Shown here one piece after another: positions 45,994-54,662 of a stretch of 64,000 nucleotides of DNA; positions within the stretch are counted from its first letter, which is position 1, and every line of letters begins with the position of its first letter. The stretch is from positions 62,001 to 126,000 of the forward strand of contig NZ_BORO01000003.1 of NCBI RefSeq assembly GCF_018333215.1. The letters are read 5' to 3'. Source of the DNA: Oceanobacillus sp. J11TS1 (GTDB taxonomy: Bacteria; Bacillota; Bacilli; Bacillales; Amphibacillaceae). The position numbers and the translations under genes are program-made. The notes under the pieces are model-generated. The model was not told the origin of the DNA, searched no databases, and saw nothing but the letters and a program-made list of their open reading frames with translations.

Positions 45994-46985
45994 AGTTGTA
46001 CAAATGCATTCTTTTTTGGAAAGGTTAAAGTGAAGGTGGTGCCTTCTCCAAGTGTAGATTGTACATCGATCTCAATTGCTAACGATGCAGCGACCTTTTT
46101 CGTCAAGTAAAGCCCCATGCCAGTTGCAGCATTATCATGGTGGCTTGTCGTTGATGTAAATCCTTTATCAAAAATACGCGGCAGGTCTCGCGGATCAATT
46201 CCGCGTCCGGCATCTTGAATCTCGAGCCTAACATGTCCCTCTTCTAGATAACTTGAAAGGAGGATGTCAGCATTCTCACTGTATTTGACGGCATTTGTTA
46301 ACAGTTGCCGTACCATAAACGAAAGCCACTTTGCATCTGTTAAAACCTCCGTGCTCTGTAAGGAAAGATCAAATCCGATACCTTTTTGCATACACCATGA
46401 TTGTAAATCCTTTATTTCTTTGTAAAGCAACGGCTCCAACGCAGTGACCTCGATGTATAAATCATTTTTAATAAAGGGAATGCGGCGCTGATGGAGCTGC
46501 TGATCGAGCAGGAGATGAATTCGTATCCATTCATTATTTAATTGCGTTCTTAAGTGTTCATCTTCCAGGCGGTCCATCATTAATTGCATGGTCGTTAATG
46601 GTGTTTTCACTTCATGAATCCAGCTTAACAAATCATCTTTTTCCTGCTCGATATGGGTCAGGTGATCGGATAATAATTCTTTGTAGTGCTTGGCTTGCTC
46701 CGTCAATTGTGTTTCTGTTATTTTTTCAAATGGTGTCCTCGCTTCCCTTAAGCTGATGAAGTCAACGTCATCATCCAATGCTTCTATTTCCTTATAAAAA
46801 GCTGTCTCTTTCTGATAACGTATTATTAAAAAAAGGACGAAAATGATGCAGCTCAAAAAAACAATGTACAAAATAGATGGAAAAGGAATCGATGCATCAA
46901 GGTATGCGATTAGCAGGAAGAGGGCTTGTAGGGCAAGAAAGAGGATGATCCAGCTGCGTCTTTCCATCATATATTTTCTAACCAT
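45981..46985 (-). CDS. BceS-type intramembrane-sensing histidine kinase
   Basis: 334 residues. Two membrane helices (about residues 12-30 and 35-53) with almost no extracellular loop are characteristic of BceS kinases, which sense through their transporter. The dimerisation/phosphoacceptor region has SWIHEVKTPLTTMQL with the phosphorylated His, and the ATPase domain has NAVKYSENA, DAGRGIDPRDLPRIFDKGF and GMGLYLTKK. It overlaps the response regulator gene by 8 bp. Confidence 0.9.
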   Translation of the reverse strand: MVRKYMMERRSWIILFLALQALFLLIAYLDASIPFPSILYIVFLSCIIFVLFLIIRYQKETAFYKEIEALDDDVDFISLREARTPFEKITETQLTEQAKHYKELLSDHLTHIEQEKDDLLSWIHEVKTPLTTMQLMMDRLEDEHLRTQLNNEWIRIHLLLDQQLHQRRIPFIKNDLYIEVTALEPLLYKEIKDLQSWCMQKGIGFDLSLQSTEVLTDAKWLSFMVRQLLTNAVKYSENADILLSSYLEEGHVRLEIQDAGRGIDPRDLPRIFDKGFTSTTSHHDNAATGMGLYLTKKVAASLAIEIDVQSTLGEGTTFTLTFPKKNAFVQLTSM

Positions 46986-47673
46986 GCGGATTTGCCTCTT
47001 CTATCGCGATATAGCCCTGTCCAACTTTCGTTTCAATAAAACGCCCTAACCCTAAATCTCCCAAGCGTTTACGTAACCGATTAACGTTAACGGTTAATGT
47101 GTTATCACTGACAAAACGCTCATCATCCCATAAACGTTTAATTAGTTCTTCACGACGAACAATTTGATTTTTTTGCTCGATTAAAACGTTCAAAATATAC
47201 ATTTCATTCTTGGTTAATTCAATACTCCCCAGATGATTGCTGACCATATTTTTCTTAAAATCGACTGTTGCACCACACCATGTCCGTAAGTCCGTTTGTT
47301 CGTTGTTGTAATTATACACACGGCGAAGGATCGCTTGGATCTTAGCGATAAGGACATCGAAATGAAACGGTTTTTGAACAAAGTCATCTGCACCAAGCTG
47401 CATCGACATCACCATATCTGTCGGATGGTCCCGAGATGACAAGAAGATAATCGGGACGTTGGAATGTGTACGAATCATACGGCACCAATGAAACCCATCG
47501 AATTTCGGAAGCTGAATATCAATAATAACAAGATCAGGCTTCGCCGCTGTGAATTCCTGTATTACCTGATTGAAATCTTGAATGCCATACACATCATACG
47601 ACCATTGCGATAAGCGTTCTTTGATTTCGTTAAATAAGGAAGCATCGTCTTCCACAAGCATAATTTTAAACAA
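46978..47673 (-). CDS. BceR-type response regulator
   Basis: About 231 residues: receiver domain (EDDASLF, phosphorylated Asp in LVIIDIQLPKFDG, Lys in FVQKPFHFD) and an OmpR-type winged helix (LTKNEMYILNVLIE, then DNTLTVNVNRLRKRL). The frame opens with an ATG at 47700, but family members begin LFKIMLVEDD, and a TTG at 47673 follows GGTGG at suitable spacing, so I chose it; this is uncertain by nine codons. It would activate the bceAB-like genes. Confidence 0.87.
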   Translation of the reverse strand: MFKIMLVEDDASLFNEIKERLSQWSYDVYGIQDFNQVIQEFTAAKPDLVIIDIQLPKFDGFHWCRMIRTHSNVPIIFLSSRDHPTDMVMSMQLGADDFVQKPFHFDVLIAKIQAILRRVYNYNNEQTDLRTWCGATVDFKKNMVSNHLGSIELTKNEMYILNVLIEQKNQIVRREELIKRLWDDERFVSDNTLTVNVNRLRKRLGDLGLGRFIETKVGQGYIAIEEANPHG

Positions 47674-47810
47674 GGAAACCACCACATTTCTTCTTTGCAT
47701 TCTATTATTATTGTACCTTAAAAAAGTGATGTGAAGCTAGGTCTTGGCAGAACTTTTAAAGAACTTTGACTGCTTGCAGACGAATGATCGCACTTTAAAA
47801 GTTTCCAGAT

Positions 47811-47849
47811 AAAAACCAGTCTTTACCACAAACTCCTGTAAAGACTGGT
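47811..47849 (-). terminator. terminator of the 2-aminoethylphosphonate operon
   Basis: Perfect 12-bp stem ACCAGTCTTTAC / GTAAAGACTGGT; on the minus strand it runs into TTTTTA. It lies 19 bp after phnX. Confidence 0.85.
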
Positions 47850-47867
47850 ATCAAAATAAAACTTCCG

Positions 47868-48662
47868 TTATTTCAAAAGCCGCTGATTAATTTCCTCAAT
47901 AACACCAGGCAACTCCCCAAGCGTTCTAATCGTAAAATCAGCCCCCTGCTCCATAAACGTTTTTTCAACTCTTGCAATCAATTCCTCCTGCGCCACTTCT
48001 GATAATGCATCAAATTCTTCTTCACTTACTCCCATTTCCGAACTGCCAATAACCACTGCTACAGACCAGACTCCTGCGTTTAATGCTTCCTCTATATCTG
48101 GAACTGTATCGCCAACTTTGACCACATGGCGTGCTGCTGTTAATTTTAAAACTTCCATATTGCGATAAATCATATATGGATATGGTCTTCCCAACGAATT
48201 TGTCCCGTCAGCTGTAATATAGAAGTCAGGCTGGTAACCTTTTTTCTTCGCTTCTGGCACAACTACTTCCATCATTTTTTGCGTGTAACCAGAGGTAGAG
48301 CCAATCTTTAAGCCTTGATTTCTTAAATGCGCAATCGTTTCTAACACCTCTGGCTTTGGATCTGTATATATTGCCAACGTTTCTAAAAGAGCAGATTCAA
48401 AATCAACATACAAGCTCTCTATATCTTGCTCAGCGAATTCCCGTCCGTATTTCTCTTTCCATAACGCTGAAATTCTTGGCATAGAGAGCATGGTCCGAAT
48501 ATGATCAATCTTCGTCAGCCCCATCGGCTCCCTTGCTTCCTCTATTGTTACTTCTATCCCAGCATTTTTAAAAACGGTTATAAATGCATTTACCGGGGCA
48601 AAACAGCCAAAATCAATCGTTGTTCCTGCCCAATCAAATATGACGCCTTCTACTTTTTTCAT
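47868..48662 (-). CDS. phnX: phosphonoacetaldehyde hydrolase
   Basis: 264-residue HAD-superfamily enzyme splitting phosphonoacetaldehyde into acetaldehyde and phosphate. The nucleophile motif VIFDWAGTTIDFG, the cap region PMGLTKIDHIRTM with the Schiff-base Lys, GSTSGYT as motif II, and VVKVGDTVPDIEEALNAG as the acidic motif are all present. The ATG at 48662 overlaps the phnW stop (ATGA) and follows GGGGGTAGGG. Last gene of the operon. Confidence 0.95.
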   Translation of the reverse strand: MKKVEGVIFDWAGTTIDFGCFAPVNAFITVFKNAGIEVTIEEAREPMGLTKIDHIRTMLSMPRISALWKEKYGREFAEQDIESLYVDFESALLETLAIYTDPKPEVLETIAHLRNQGLKIGSTSGYTQKMMEVVVPEAKKKGYQPDFYITADGTNSLGRPYPYMIYRNMEVLKLTAARHVVKVGDTVPDIEEALNAGVWSVAVVIGSSEMGVSEEEFDALSEVAQEELIARVEKTFMEQGADFTIRTLGELPGVIEEINQRLLK

Positions 48663-49753
48663 TTTATCCCTACCCCCATATATTCTTGGATAACATTGCA
48701 TAGTTTTTCTATATCCTCTTCATAGACTTCTCCAATATTACCAATCCGGAATGTATTCATTTCTGTGAGCTTTCCCGGATAAAGAACAAACCCGTTTTCC
48801 TTCACATACTGATAAAAATCTTCAAATTCAAAAGTGCTATTCGGGAACAGGAACGTCGTAATAATCGGTGACTGTCTCTCATCGGTTATATAAGCATGGA
48901 ATCCAAGCCTTTCTAACCCCTCGCGCAGCAGCTGATTATTACGTTGATAGCGCCGGGATCTTGCTGGGATACCTCCTTCTGCAATTAATTCATCGATTGC
49001 TTTAGAAAAGGCTGCTACCACGTGGGTTGGCGAGGTATAACGCCACTTTCCATCCTTATTCATTTCCTTCCACTGATCATATAAATCTAAAGACAGGCTG
49101 CTTGCATTTCCCTCACACGCCGTTAATTTATCTTGCTTTGCAATAACAAAACCGAACCCAGGCACGCCTTGAATGCATTTGTTTGCACTGCTGATTAAGT
49201 AGTCTATGCCCAAATCCTGGACGTTCATTTCTACACCGCCAAAACTGCTCATTGCATCAATAATAAGTGTCTTCTGATAAGTTTTAGCAAGCTCAGAAAT
49301 CATTTCAACTGGATTTAATATGCCTGTAGTTGTTTCGCAATGTACCATCACCAGATGGGTAATCGCAGAATCATTGTCTAAAATGGACCTTAATTCCATT
49401 TCATCTGGATAGGCATTATAAGCAACATCGTAATGTTTATAACGTAAACCGATATAATCAGCCATTTTCACGATTCGTTCCCCATATGTACCATTCGTGA
49501 TAATCAATGCTTTATCCTCCTTATTCAAAGCTGTTGTCATCACTGATTCAACAGTAAATGTTCCGCTTCCCTGCATGAGTACAACCGTATAATCATCCGC
49601 TGAAGCATTCGCCAGATCAAGCAGCTGCTTGCGAATTTTCTGGGTAATATCCTTGTAATCCTGATCCCAAGTGCAGCGATCAAAAAGCATTTCCTCTTTC
49701 ACGGAAGCAGATGTGGTTAATGGACCTGGTGTTAATAGTTTATATTGCTTCAA
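48659..49753 (-). CDS. phnW: 2-aminoethylphosphonate-pyruvate transaminase
   Basis: 364-residue PLP enzyme (class V fold) transferring the amino group of 2-aminoethylphosphonate to pyruvate and yielding phosphonoacetaldehyde for PhnX. Typical features are LLTPGPLTTSASVKEEML, MVHCETTTGILNP, DAMSSFGG, and SANKCIQGVPGFGFVIA with the PLP Lys. Start is a TTG after GGAGTG. It is directly coupled to phnX and follows the transporter genes. Confidence 0.94.
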   Translation of the reverse strand: MKQYKLLTPGPLTTSASVKEEMLFDRCTWDQDYKDITQKIRKQLLDLANASADDYTVVLMQGSGTFTVESVMTTALNKEDKALIITNGTYGERIVKMADYIGLRYKHYDVAYNAYPDEMELRSILDNDSAITHLVMVHCETTTGILNPVEMISELAKTYQKTLIIDAMSSFGGVEMNVQDLGIDYLISSANKCIQGVPGFGFVIAKQDKLTACEGNASSLSLDLYDQWKEMNKDGKWRYTSPTHVVAAFSKAIDELIAEGGIPARSRRYQRNNQLLREGLERLGFHAYITDERQSPIITTFLFPNSTFEFEDFYQYVKENGFVLYPGKLTEMNTFRIGNIGEVYEEDIEKLCNVIQEYMGVGIK

Positions 49754-49821
49754 AATATATCACTCCATTTCATAGAATAAAAAAGTTTAACATTCCCCTC
49801 AGCGTCAGCCGCGTCCAGCCC

Positions 49822-50811
49822 CTATTTTGCAGAGTTGAAGATTTCCTGATGTTGTTTTAACAGTTCCACATTTAACGGCTGGTCAAATGTCATGGAATGC
49901 GCCGGTTTATGTGCATCATCCACCGTTTCTCCTTCGTAAAGAGCTACAGGGTAATAGGTTAACAGCTCTTCTCTCGCATCCTTTGTGATAACCTCCACCA
50001 TTTCCATTGCTTTTTCTGATTTTTCATCATCATCCTTGTTAACAACTGCTACTGCTTCATTCAGTGAAAAATTCCCTTCTATCGGATCGACAAAGTCAAT
50101 TGGTGCTCCAGATTCCTTTGCTGCAACCGCCTGATGCCTGAGCCCGAACCCAGCAGCAACTTCTCCTGCTTGCACCTTGCTGATTGGGCCCGATCCAGAG
50201 CTTTCCAGATGCGGCCCCGCATTGGCAATTAAATCTTGAAGAATTTGGCTAGCTCCTTCTTCCCCATATTCGCTGATTACCGCTTGTACCATCAGCCATG
50301 CTGTAGAAGAGTCATCAATATTTGGAATCGATACCAGTCCTTTATATTCTGGCTTTGCTAGATCTGCAATTGTTTCCGGAACTTCCAAGCCGTTTTCCTT
50401 TAATACTTCGGTGTTTACAAAAATGGCACCTGTATTTCCTAAAACCGGCGTATAATAGCGTGGATACTCTTCCAATGCATTCGTTTCAAACGTTAAATCT
50501 TTAAACATAGCATGCTGTTCCTGTGCACTTTCTAGAAAGTAAGAGCTCATTGTTACCACATCGGCTTCGATTTGTTCTCCTTCTGCTAGTAATTTCCCTC
50601 CCAATTCAGATGTCCCCTGAGACTGCAAAATATATTCGCCTTCATAGCCCGCAGCATCTAATGCATTCTCCATCGCTGACTGCGCTTCTTCATCTGCATT
50701 AGTATAAATGACAACATCATCACTTCCTTGTGCACTGCATCCTGCTAAAACAAACGCTAAACCAATTCCTAATCCTGTGACAGATTTCTTGATTGTTTTT
50801 ATTGCTTTCAA
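49822..50811 (-). CDS. 2-aminoethylphosphonate ABC transporter substrate-binding lipoprotein
   Basis: 329-residue exported lipoprotein (GIGLAFVLAGCSAQGS lipobox) of the iron/AEP-type solute-binding family. It captures 2-aminoethylphosphonate outside the membrane. VVIYTNADEEAQSAMENALD at the start and GPISKVQAGEVAAGFGLRHQ in the middle fit the PhnS-like group. Start is a TTG after GTGAGGCG. It lies 12 bp after the permease gene and 68 bp before phnW. The ligand is inferred from phnWX. Confidence 0.82.
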   Translation of the reverse strand: MKAIKTIKKSVTGLGIGLAFVLAGCSAQGSDDVVIYTNADEEAQSAMENALDAAGYEGEYILQSQGTSELGGKLLAEGEQIEADVVTMSSYFLESAQEQHAMFKDLTFETNALEEYPRYYTPVLGNTGAIFVNTEVLKENGLEVPETIADLAKPEYKGLVSIPNIDDSSTAWLMVQAVISEYGEEGASQILQDLIANAGPHLESSGSGPISKVQAGEVAAGFGLRHQAVAAKESGAPIDFVDPIEGNFSLNEAVAVVNKDDDEKSEKAMEMVEVITKDAREELLTYYPVALYEGETVDDAHKPAHSMTFDQPLNVELLKQHQEIFNSAK

Positions 50812-50823
50812 TATGTTTTCGCC

Positions 50824-52446
50824 TCACTTTTTATAGATTGCTGCCCTTTTCTGAAGAGCCTCACACACAAATCTGACCAATAAGTTAGTCAAGAAAATAA
50901 GTACAGATAAAACAAATATTTCATTGAACTTCGCAAAATGCTGCAGCTCATTAATTTTACTTGCTACAACCGTTGTCTGTGCGGATACCAGAAAGATAAC
51001 ACCGCTAATCGTTACCATTGCATTGATAAAATAGTAGCTGAATATTTCTATAACAGTAGATACAGAGTTTGGGAGTATAACGCGGTAAACCGTTTTAAGC
51101 CAATTATCCCCCAGCAATTCACCTGACGTTTCCCAGCTAGGATTCATCTTTGTCAATGCATTTTTAGCCATTAAATATGGGGTTGTAAAGTAATGCATGA
51201 TATTACATAAAACAATAATGAGAAAGGTTCCTTTTAAACTGCTCTCATTAAAGAGCAATAAATAGGATAACCCCAGTACCATACCAGGCACTGTATTTGT
51301 AATCATCGAAAAGATATCTACGGTTTGTTTCCCTCTTAGCGGTGTGCGTGCATTAAGAAGCGCTGCTCCATAGGCAATCACTGTTCCAAAAACAGCTGTT
51401 AAAGCTGCAACGAGGAGTGAATTTCCATAAACAGAAACCAAGTCATTCGATTGGAAGACGTCTGTGATATGCTGCCATGAAAAACGTAAATCATATGGGA
51501 AAGCCGTCACAAATGGCGCAATAAACATGACCGCAAATACAGCAACCATCGCCAGCAGAATAACAAGAGATAGCGTTCCAAAAAAGCTGTCTCGGAATTT
51601 ACTGGGGGTTAATTCTGTTTCACTGAACTTATCATAGTGAAAATTAAATCGTTCGAGATAGTTTAGGAGAAAAACCCCTACCAATGCCGGAAACAGCATC
51701 AGTACAGCAATTACAGCTCCTATGCTAAAGTCAGGAATTGACCCGAGCATTGCCTGGTAAAGCTGTGTTGCAACAACCTCATACGTCCCGCCTACGGAAG
51801 CCGGTATCCCAAAATCTGTGAAGCTAAGGATAAAAGATAAAACAAATGCCCCACCCAACGCTCCTAACAATGGACGGAAAACAGTGTTCAAAAAGCTTCT
51901 TAATGTTCCGTCACCCATCAGCTTAGATACGATAATAAACTTCTTATCAATATATTTGAATGAATTATGGATGACCAGAAACGCTGCCGGCAATGTATAG
52001 ATAACATATCCAATCAGCAAGCCATTAAATCCATAGATTTCAAATAAATTTCTGTCAAAAAGCTTTGTCAGTAGCCCTTGGTTTCCAAAAGTATACATAA
52101 TGGCAAAACCATAGGTAATGGTAGGGGTCAGCATAGGAATAAGAATCCCTGCTTTTACAGCATTTTTTAAAGGCTGATAGATTCTCGTACAATTCACTGC
52201 ATAAGCTAAAGCAAATGCTAGCGTCGTAGTAATGACAGCTGCAGTACTTGAAACCTTAATGCTATTGCCGATTGCCCTGGTTAATGTTTCATCGGACAAA
52301 GACGTCATATAATTTGAAAACCCTACTCCCTCTTCTGTTACAAATGACCGAAACAATAAAACAATCAGCGGGGCTATCAGAAAAGCAAAGAATAGTAATA
52401 AGATTACGATAAAAATAATTCGCATCTCTGGTTTTGCATTACGCAT
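50824..52446 (-). CDS. 2-aminoethylphosphonate ABC transporter permease (two permease domains fused)
   Basis: 540-residue membrane protein with about 12 membrane segments and two ABC permease modules. EAA-like loops occur near residue 190 (GDGTLRSFLNTVFRPLLGAL) and residue 460 (GDNWLKTVYRVILPN). The Salmonella system uses two separate permeases (PhnU, PhnV); the single fused form is the one common in Gram-positive and marine AEP transporters. The ATG at 52446 overlaps the ATPase stop by 8 bp. Confidence 0.83.
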   Translation of the reverse strand: MRNAKPEMRIIFIVILLLFFAFLIAPLIVLLFRSFVTEEGVGFSNYMTSLSDETLTRAIGNSIKVSSTAAVITTTLAFALAYAVNCTRIYQPLKNAVKAGILIPMLTPTITYGFAIMYTFGNQGLLTKLFDRNLFEIYGFNGLLIGYVIYTLPAAFLVIHNSFKYIDKKFIIVSKLMGDGTLRSFLNTVFRPLLGALGGAFVLSFILSFTDFGIPASVGGTYEVVATQLYQAMLGSIPDFSIGAVIAVLMLFPALVGVFLLNYLERFNFHYDKFSETELTPSKFRDSFFGTLSLVILLAMVAVFAVMFIAPFVTAFPYDLRFSWQHITDVFQSNDLVSVYGNSLLVAALTAVFGTVIAYGAALLNARTPLRGKQTVDIFSMITNTVPGMVLGLSYLLLFNESSLKGTFLIIVLCNIMHYFTTPYLMAKNALTKMNPSWETSGELLGDNWLKTVYRVILPNSVSTVIEIFSYYFINAMVTISGVIFLVSAQTTVVASKINELQHFAKFNEIFVLSVLIFLTNLLVRFVCEALQKRAAIYKK

Positions 52447-53200
52447 ATTTTTCACCAAACAGGTTGTATATATTTTGCCGTTTAATTTGCAGCTGTCTTA
52501 GAATAAATTCCTTCACAAAGTCATTGCTGGGCTGGTTAATAATTTCAAATGGTGTTCCAAACTGCGATATATTTCCTTGATTAATAATCAAAATCTTATC
52601 GGATATCGTTAAAGCTTCCTCTGGATCATGTGTCACAATAATTGTTGTCAAGTTAAATTCCTTGGCAATTAATTTAATTCTTTCTTTAATCGATTCCTTT
52701 ATCACACCATCTAACGCACTTAACGGCTCATCCAAAAGTAACAGCTTTGGTTTGGTTACAAGGGTTCTGGCCAAGGCAACCCGTTGCTTTTGCCCGCCTG
52801 ATAACTCACCAATTCTCTTTTTTAAATGCGGTGTCAGCTCTAAGAAATCAATATATTCTCTGACCTCTTCCGCTGATGCAGTGTCTTTTTGATTTCGTAA
52901 GCCATATACAATATTTTCATATGCGTTTAGATGCGGAAAAAGCGCATAATCTTGAAATACAATATTAAATCCACGATTTTTCATGCCTACATTACTTACA
53001 TCCTCGTCATTAAATATGATTTTGCCCTGGTCCATCCTGGTCAGCCCCAGGATAATATTCAATAAGGTTGTCTTTCCACTTCCACTAGGTCCAAGCAGCG
53101 ATACGATTTCACCGCTATTGATTTTAAGGTCAATATTCTCTAAAACAACTTTTTGGTCGAATTGTTTGCTTATATTTTTCAATTCCAACAAACGGACCAC
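52439..53200 (-). CDS. 2-aminoethylphosphonate ABC transporter ATP-binding protein
   Basis: 253-residue ATPase with Walker [18 protein letters not shown]-loop VFQDYALFPHLNAYENIV, signature LSGGQKQRVALARTLV and Walker B LLLLDEPLSALDG. It has no C-terminal TOBE domain, so it is shorter than the PotA/FbpC relatives. First gene of the operon transporter-phnW-phnX; the divergent DeoR gene starts 235 bp away. Confidence 0.85.
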   Translation of the reverse strand: MVRLLELKNISKQFDQKVVLENIDLKINSGEIVSLLGPSGSGKTTLLNIILGLTRMDQGKIIFNDEDVSNVGMKNRGFNIVFQDYALFPHLNAYENIVYGLRNQKDTASAEEVREYIDFLELTPHLKKRIGELSGGQKQRVALARTLVTKPKLLLLDEPLSALDGVIKESIKERIKLIAKEFNLTTIIVTHDPEEALTISDKILIINQGNISQFGTPFEIINQPSNDFVKEFILRQLQIKRQNIYNLFGEKYA

Positions 53201-53276
53201 CTCCTCTGGGTTACCTCTAGCATATAAAACGAATATTAAGATAAATCACTTATTGTGTTAAAAATATGTAAGTTAT

Positions 53277-53344
53277 GAATAGATAAAGCATAAGTAATGC
53301 ATAAATAGTTACTAAATCTATTCAAATCTATGCATATTCTATTC
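53277..53344. promoter_or_regulatory. candidate DeoR operator pair in the phn divergent region
   Basis: Imperfect inverted 16-mers GAATAGATAAAGCATA (53277-53292) and TATGCATATTCTATTC (53329-53344), 13 of 16 bases complementary, flank related ATGCATAAATAG and AATAGTTACTAAAT sequences. The position between the two transcription units fits a regulator acting on both. Confidence 0.45.
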
Positions 53345-53435
53345 TAATTTTTTGTAATTAGATTGATTATGCCGCAAACTGCTCGTAAACTGATATAAAG
53401 AATATCCAAACAAAACGTTACAGGAGGAGGAAAAA

Positions 53436-54203
53436 ATGCTTCCAGTTGAGAGACAAAAGAAAATAATTGATTTATTAAAGATAAAGAAAGTGATGAAGAT
53501 GCCTGAGCTTCAGGAAGAGCTGGCCATCTCTATCGATACACTCCGAAGAGATATCCACGCCCTAGCTGAACGAGGAAAAATCAAAAAAATATATGGCGGT
53601 GTCAAAGTGGTGGAGCCAAAGTTCGGCGAAGCTTCCATGGAGGAACGGATGATAAGCAATCTGGACGAAAAGGTGGCCATCGCAAAAACATGTAAGGAAT
53701 ATATTGAGGATGGTGACTGTATATATTTGGACAGCGGCTCTACTACTTACCAAATTGCAAAATATATTAAAGAAAAAAGGAACCTGACAGTCGTTACAAA
53801 CTCTGTTCCCGTAATACTAGAATTAATGGACAACACGACGATTGAACTTATCGTTATTGGCGGCAAAATCAGAAAAAATGAGCGGTCTGTCGTAACATAT
53901 GATCACTTATTTAATTTCAATCAATTAAATATCCAGAAAGCATTTATCTGCGCAAGCGGTATGACAATAGAAAAAGGAATTTCCGATTACAATATGGAAG
54001 AAGCCATCGCCCGCAAGAAGATTATTGACCTTTCTCAGGAAGTCTATGTTGCTGCGGACAGTTCTAAATTTGGAAAGAATGTAACCGTGCATATTACCGG
54101 GCTGGATGAGATTGATTATATTGTTACAGATGAGAAGGTGGATAAAGAGGTTGTACAGGAATTTAATGAAGTGAAGACGGAGTTGGTTGTTGCTGAGGGG
54201 TGA
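53436..54203 (+). CDS. DeoR-family regulator of the phosphonate operon
   Basis: 255 residues. An N-terminal DeoR helix-turn-helix (RQKKIIDLLKIKKVMKMPEL, then ISIDTLRRDIHALAERGKIKKIYGG) is followed by a DeoRC isomerase-like effector domain with IYLDSGSTTYQIAKYI, VTNSVPVI, and ADSSKFGKN. DeoR proteins usually respond to phosphorylated metabolites; here phosphonoacetaldehyde or a related compound is a fair guess. Divergent from the AEP transporter genes. AGGAGGAGG precedes the ATG. Confidence 0.82.
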   Translation: MLPVERQKKIIDLLKIKKVMKMPELQEELAISIDTLRRDIHALAERGKIKKIYGGVKVVEPKFGEASMEERMISNLDEKVAIAKTCKEYIEDGDCIYLDSGSTTYQIAKYIKEKRNLTVVTNSVPVILELMDNTTIELIVIGGKIRKNERSVVTYDHLFNFNQLNIQKAFICASGMTIEKGISDYNMEEAIARKKIIDLSQEVYVAADSSKFGKNVTVHITGLDEIDYIVTDEKVDKEVVQEFNEVKTELVVAEG

Positions 54204-54234
54204 ATATTATAACTGCCTACCTTTTAAACTACTT

Positions 54235-54283
54235 AAAAAGCATCTATAGACATCTGCGCAATCGTGTCTATAAATGCTTTTTT
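54235..54283 (+). terminator. terminator of the DeoR gene
   Basis: Long stem AAAAAGCATCTATAGACA / TGTCTATAAATGCTTTTTT with one mismatch and a T run, 31 bp after the stop. The region 54284-54541 holds nothing else I recognise. Confidence 0.85.
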
Positions 54284-54541
54284 ATATGATATTCGTTCTT
54301 AATATTTACTACACTTTTATCCTCTTTTTTTGTTACTAGTTAAACAAAGTCCATGCCTCATCTCCTTCAGGCGCCCCCGATGCTTTCCTATTGAAAATAA
54401 GTATGAAGCAACCAACCTTCCCTTTTTATATGAATAAATTAATTCCGCCCTATTACCACTATTAAAAACTAAATAATCAAAATAGTCACATATAAACGCA
54501 AACTCTCGAAATAGGGAGTATTTCTAAGATAACAACTTTAT

Positions 54542-54573
54542 AAACTTTGTACAGTAAATATTGTACAAAGTTT
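54542..54573. promoter_or_regulatory. GbsR-type operator upstream of the carnitine/OpuC operon
   Basis: Perfect 12-bp inverted repeat AAACTTTGTACA (54542-54553) / TGTACAAAGTTT (54562-54573) with an 8-base spacer, 89 bp before the first gene. The locus encodes a GbsR/OpcR-type regulator at 60124, whose relatives bind such repeats to repress osmoprotectant uptake. TTGTAC in the right arm could double as a -35 element. Confidence 0.65.
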
Positions 54574-54662
54574 TCGCATTATATGGACTAATATGGTGTT
54601 TTCTATTATTTCTATATTTTCATATACTAAGATAGTAGTTCAACACGGAGGTGCTTTAAGAT

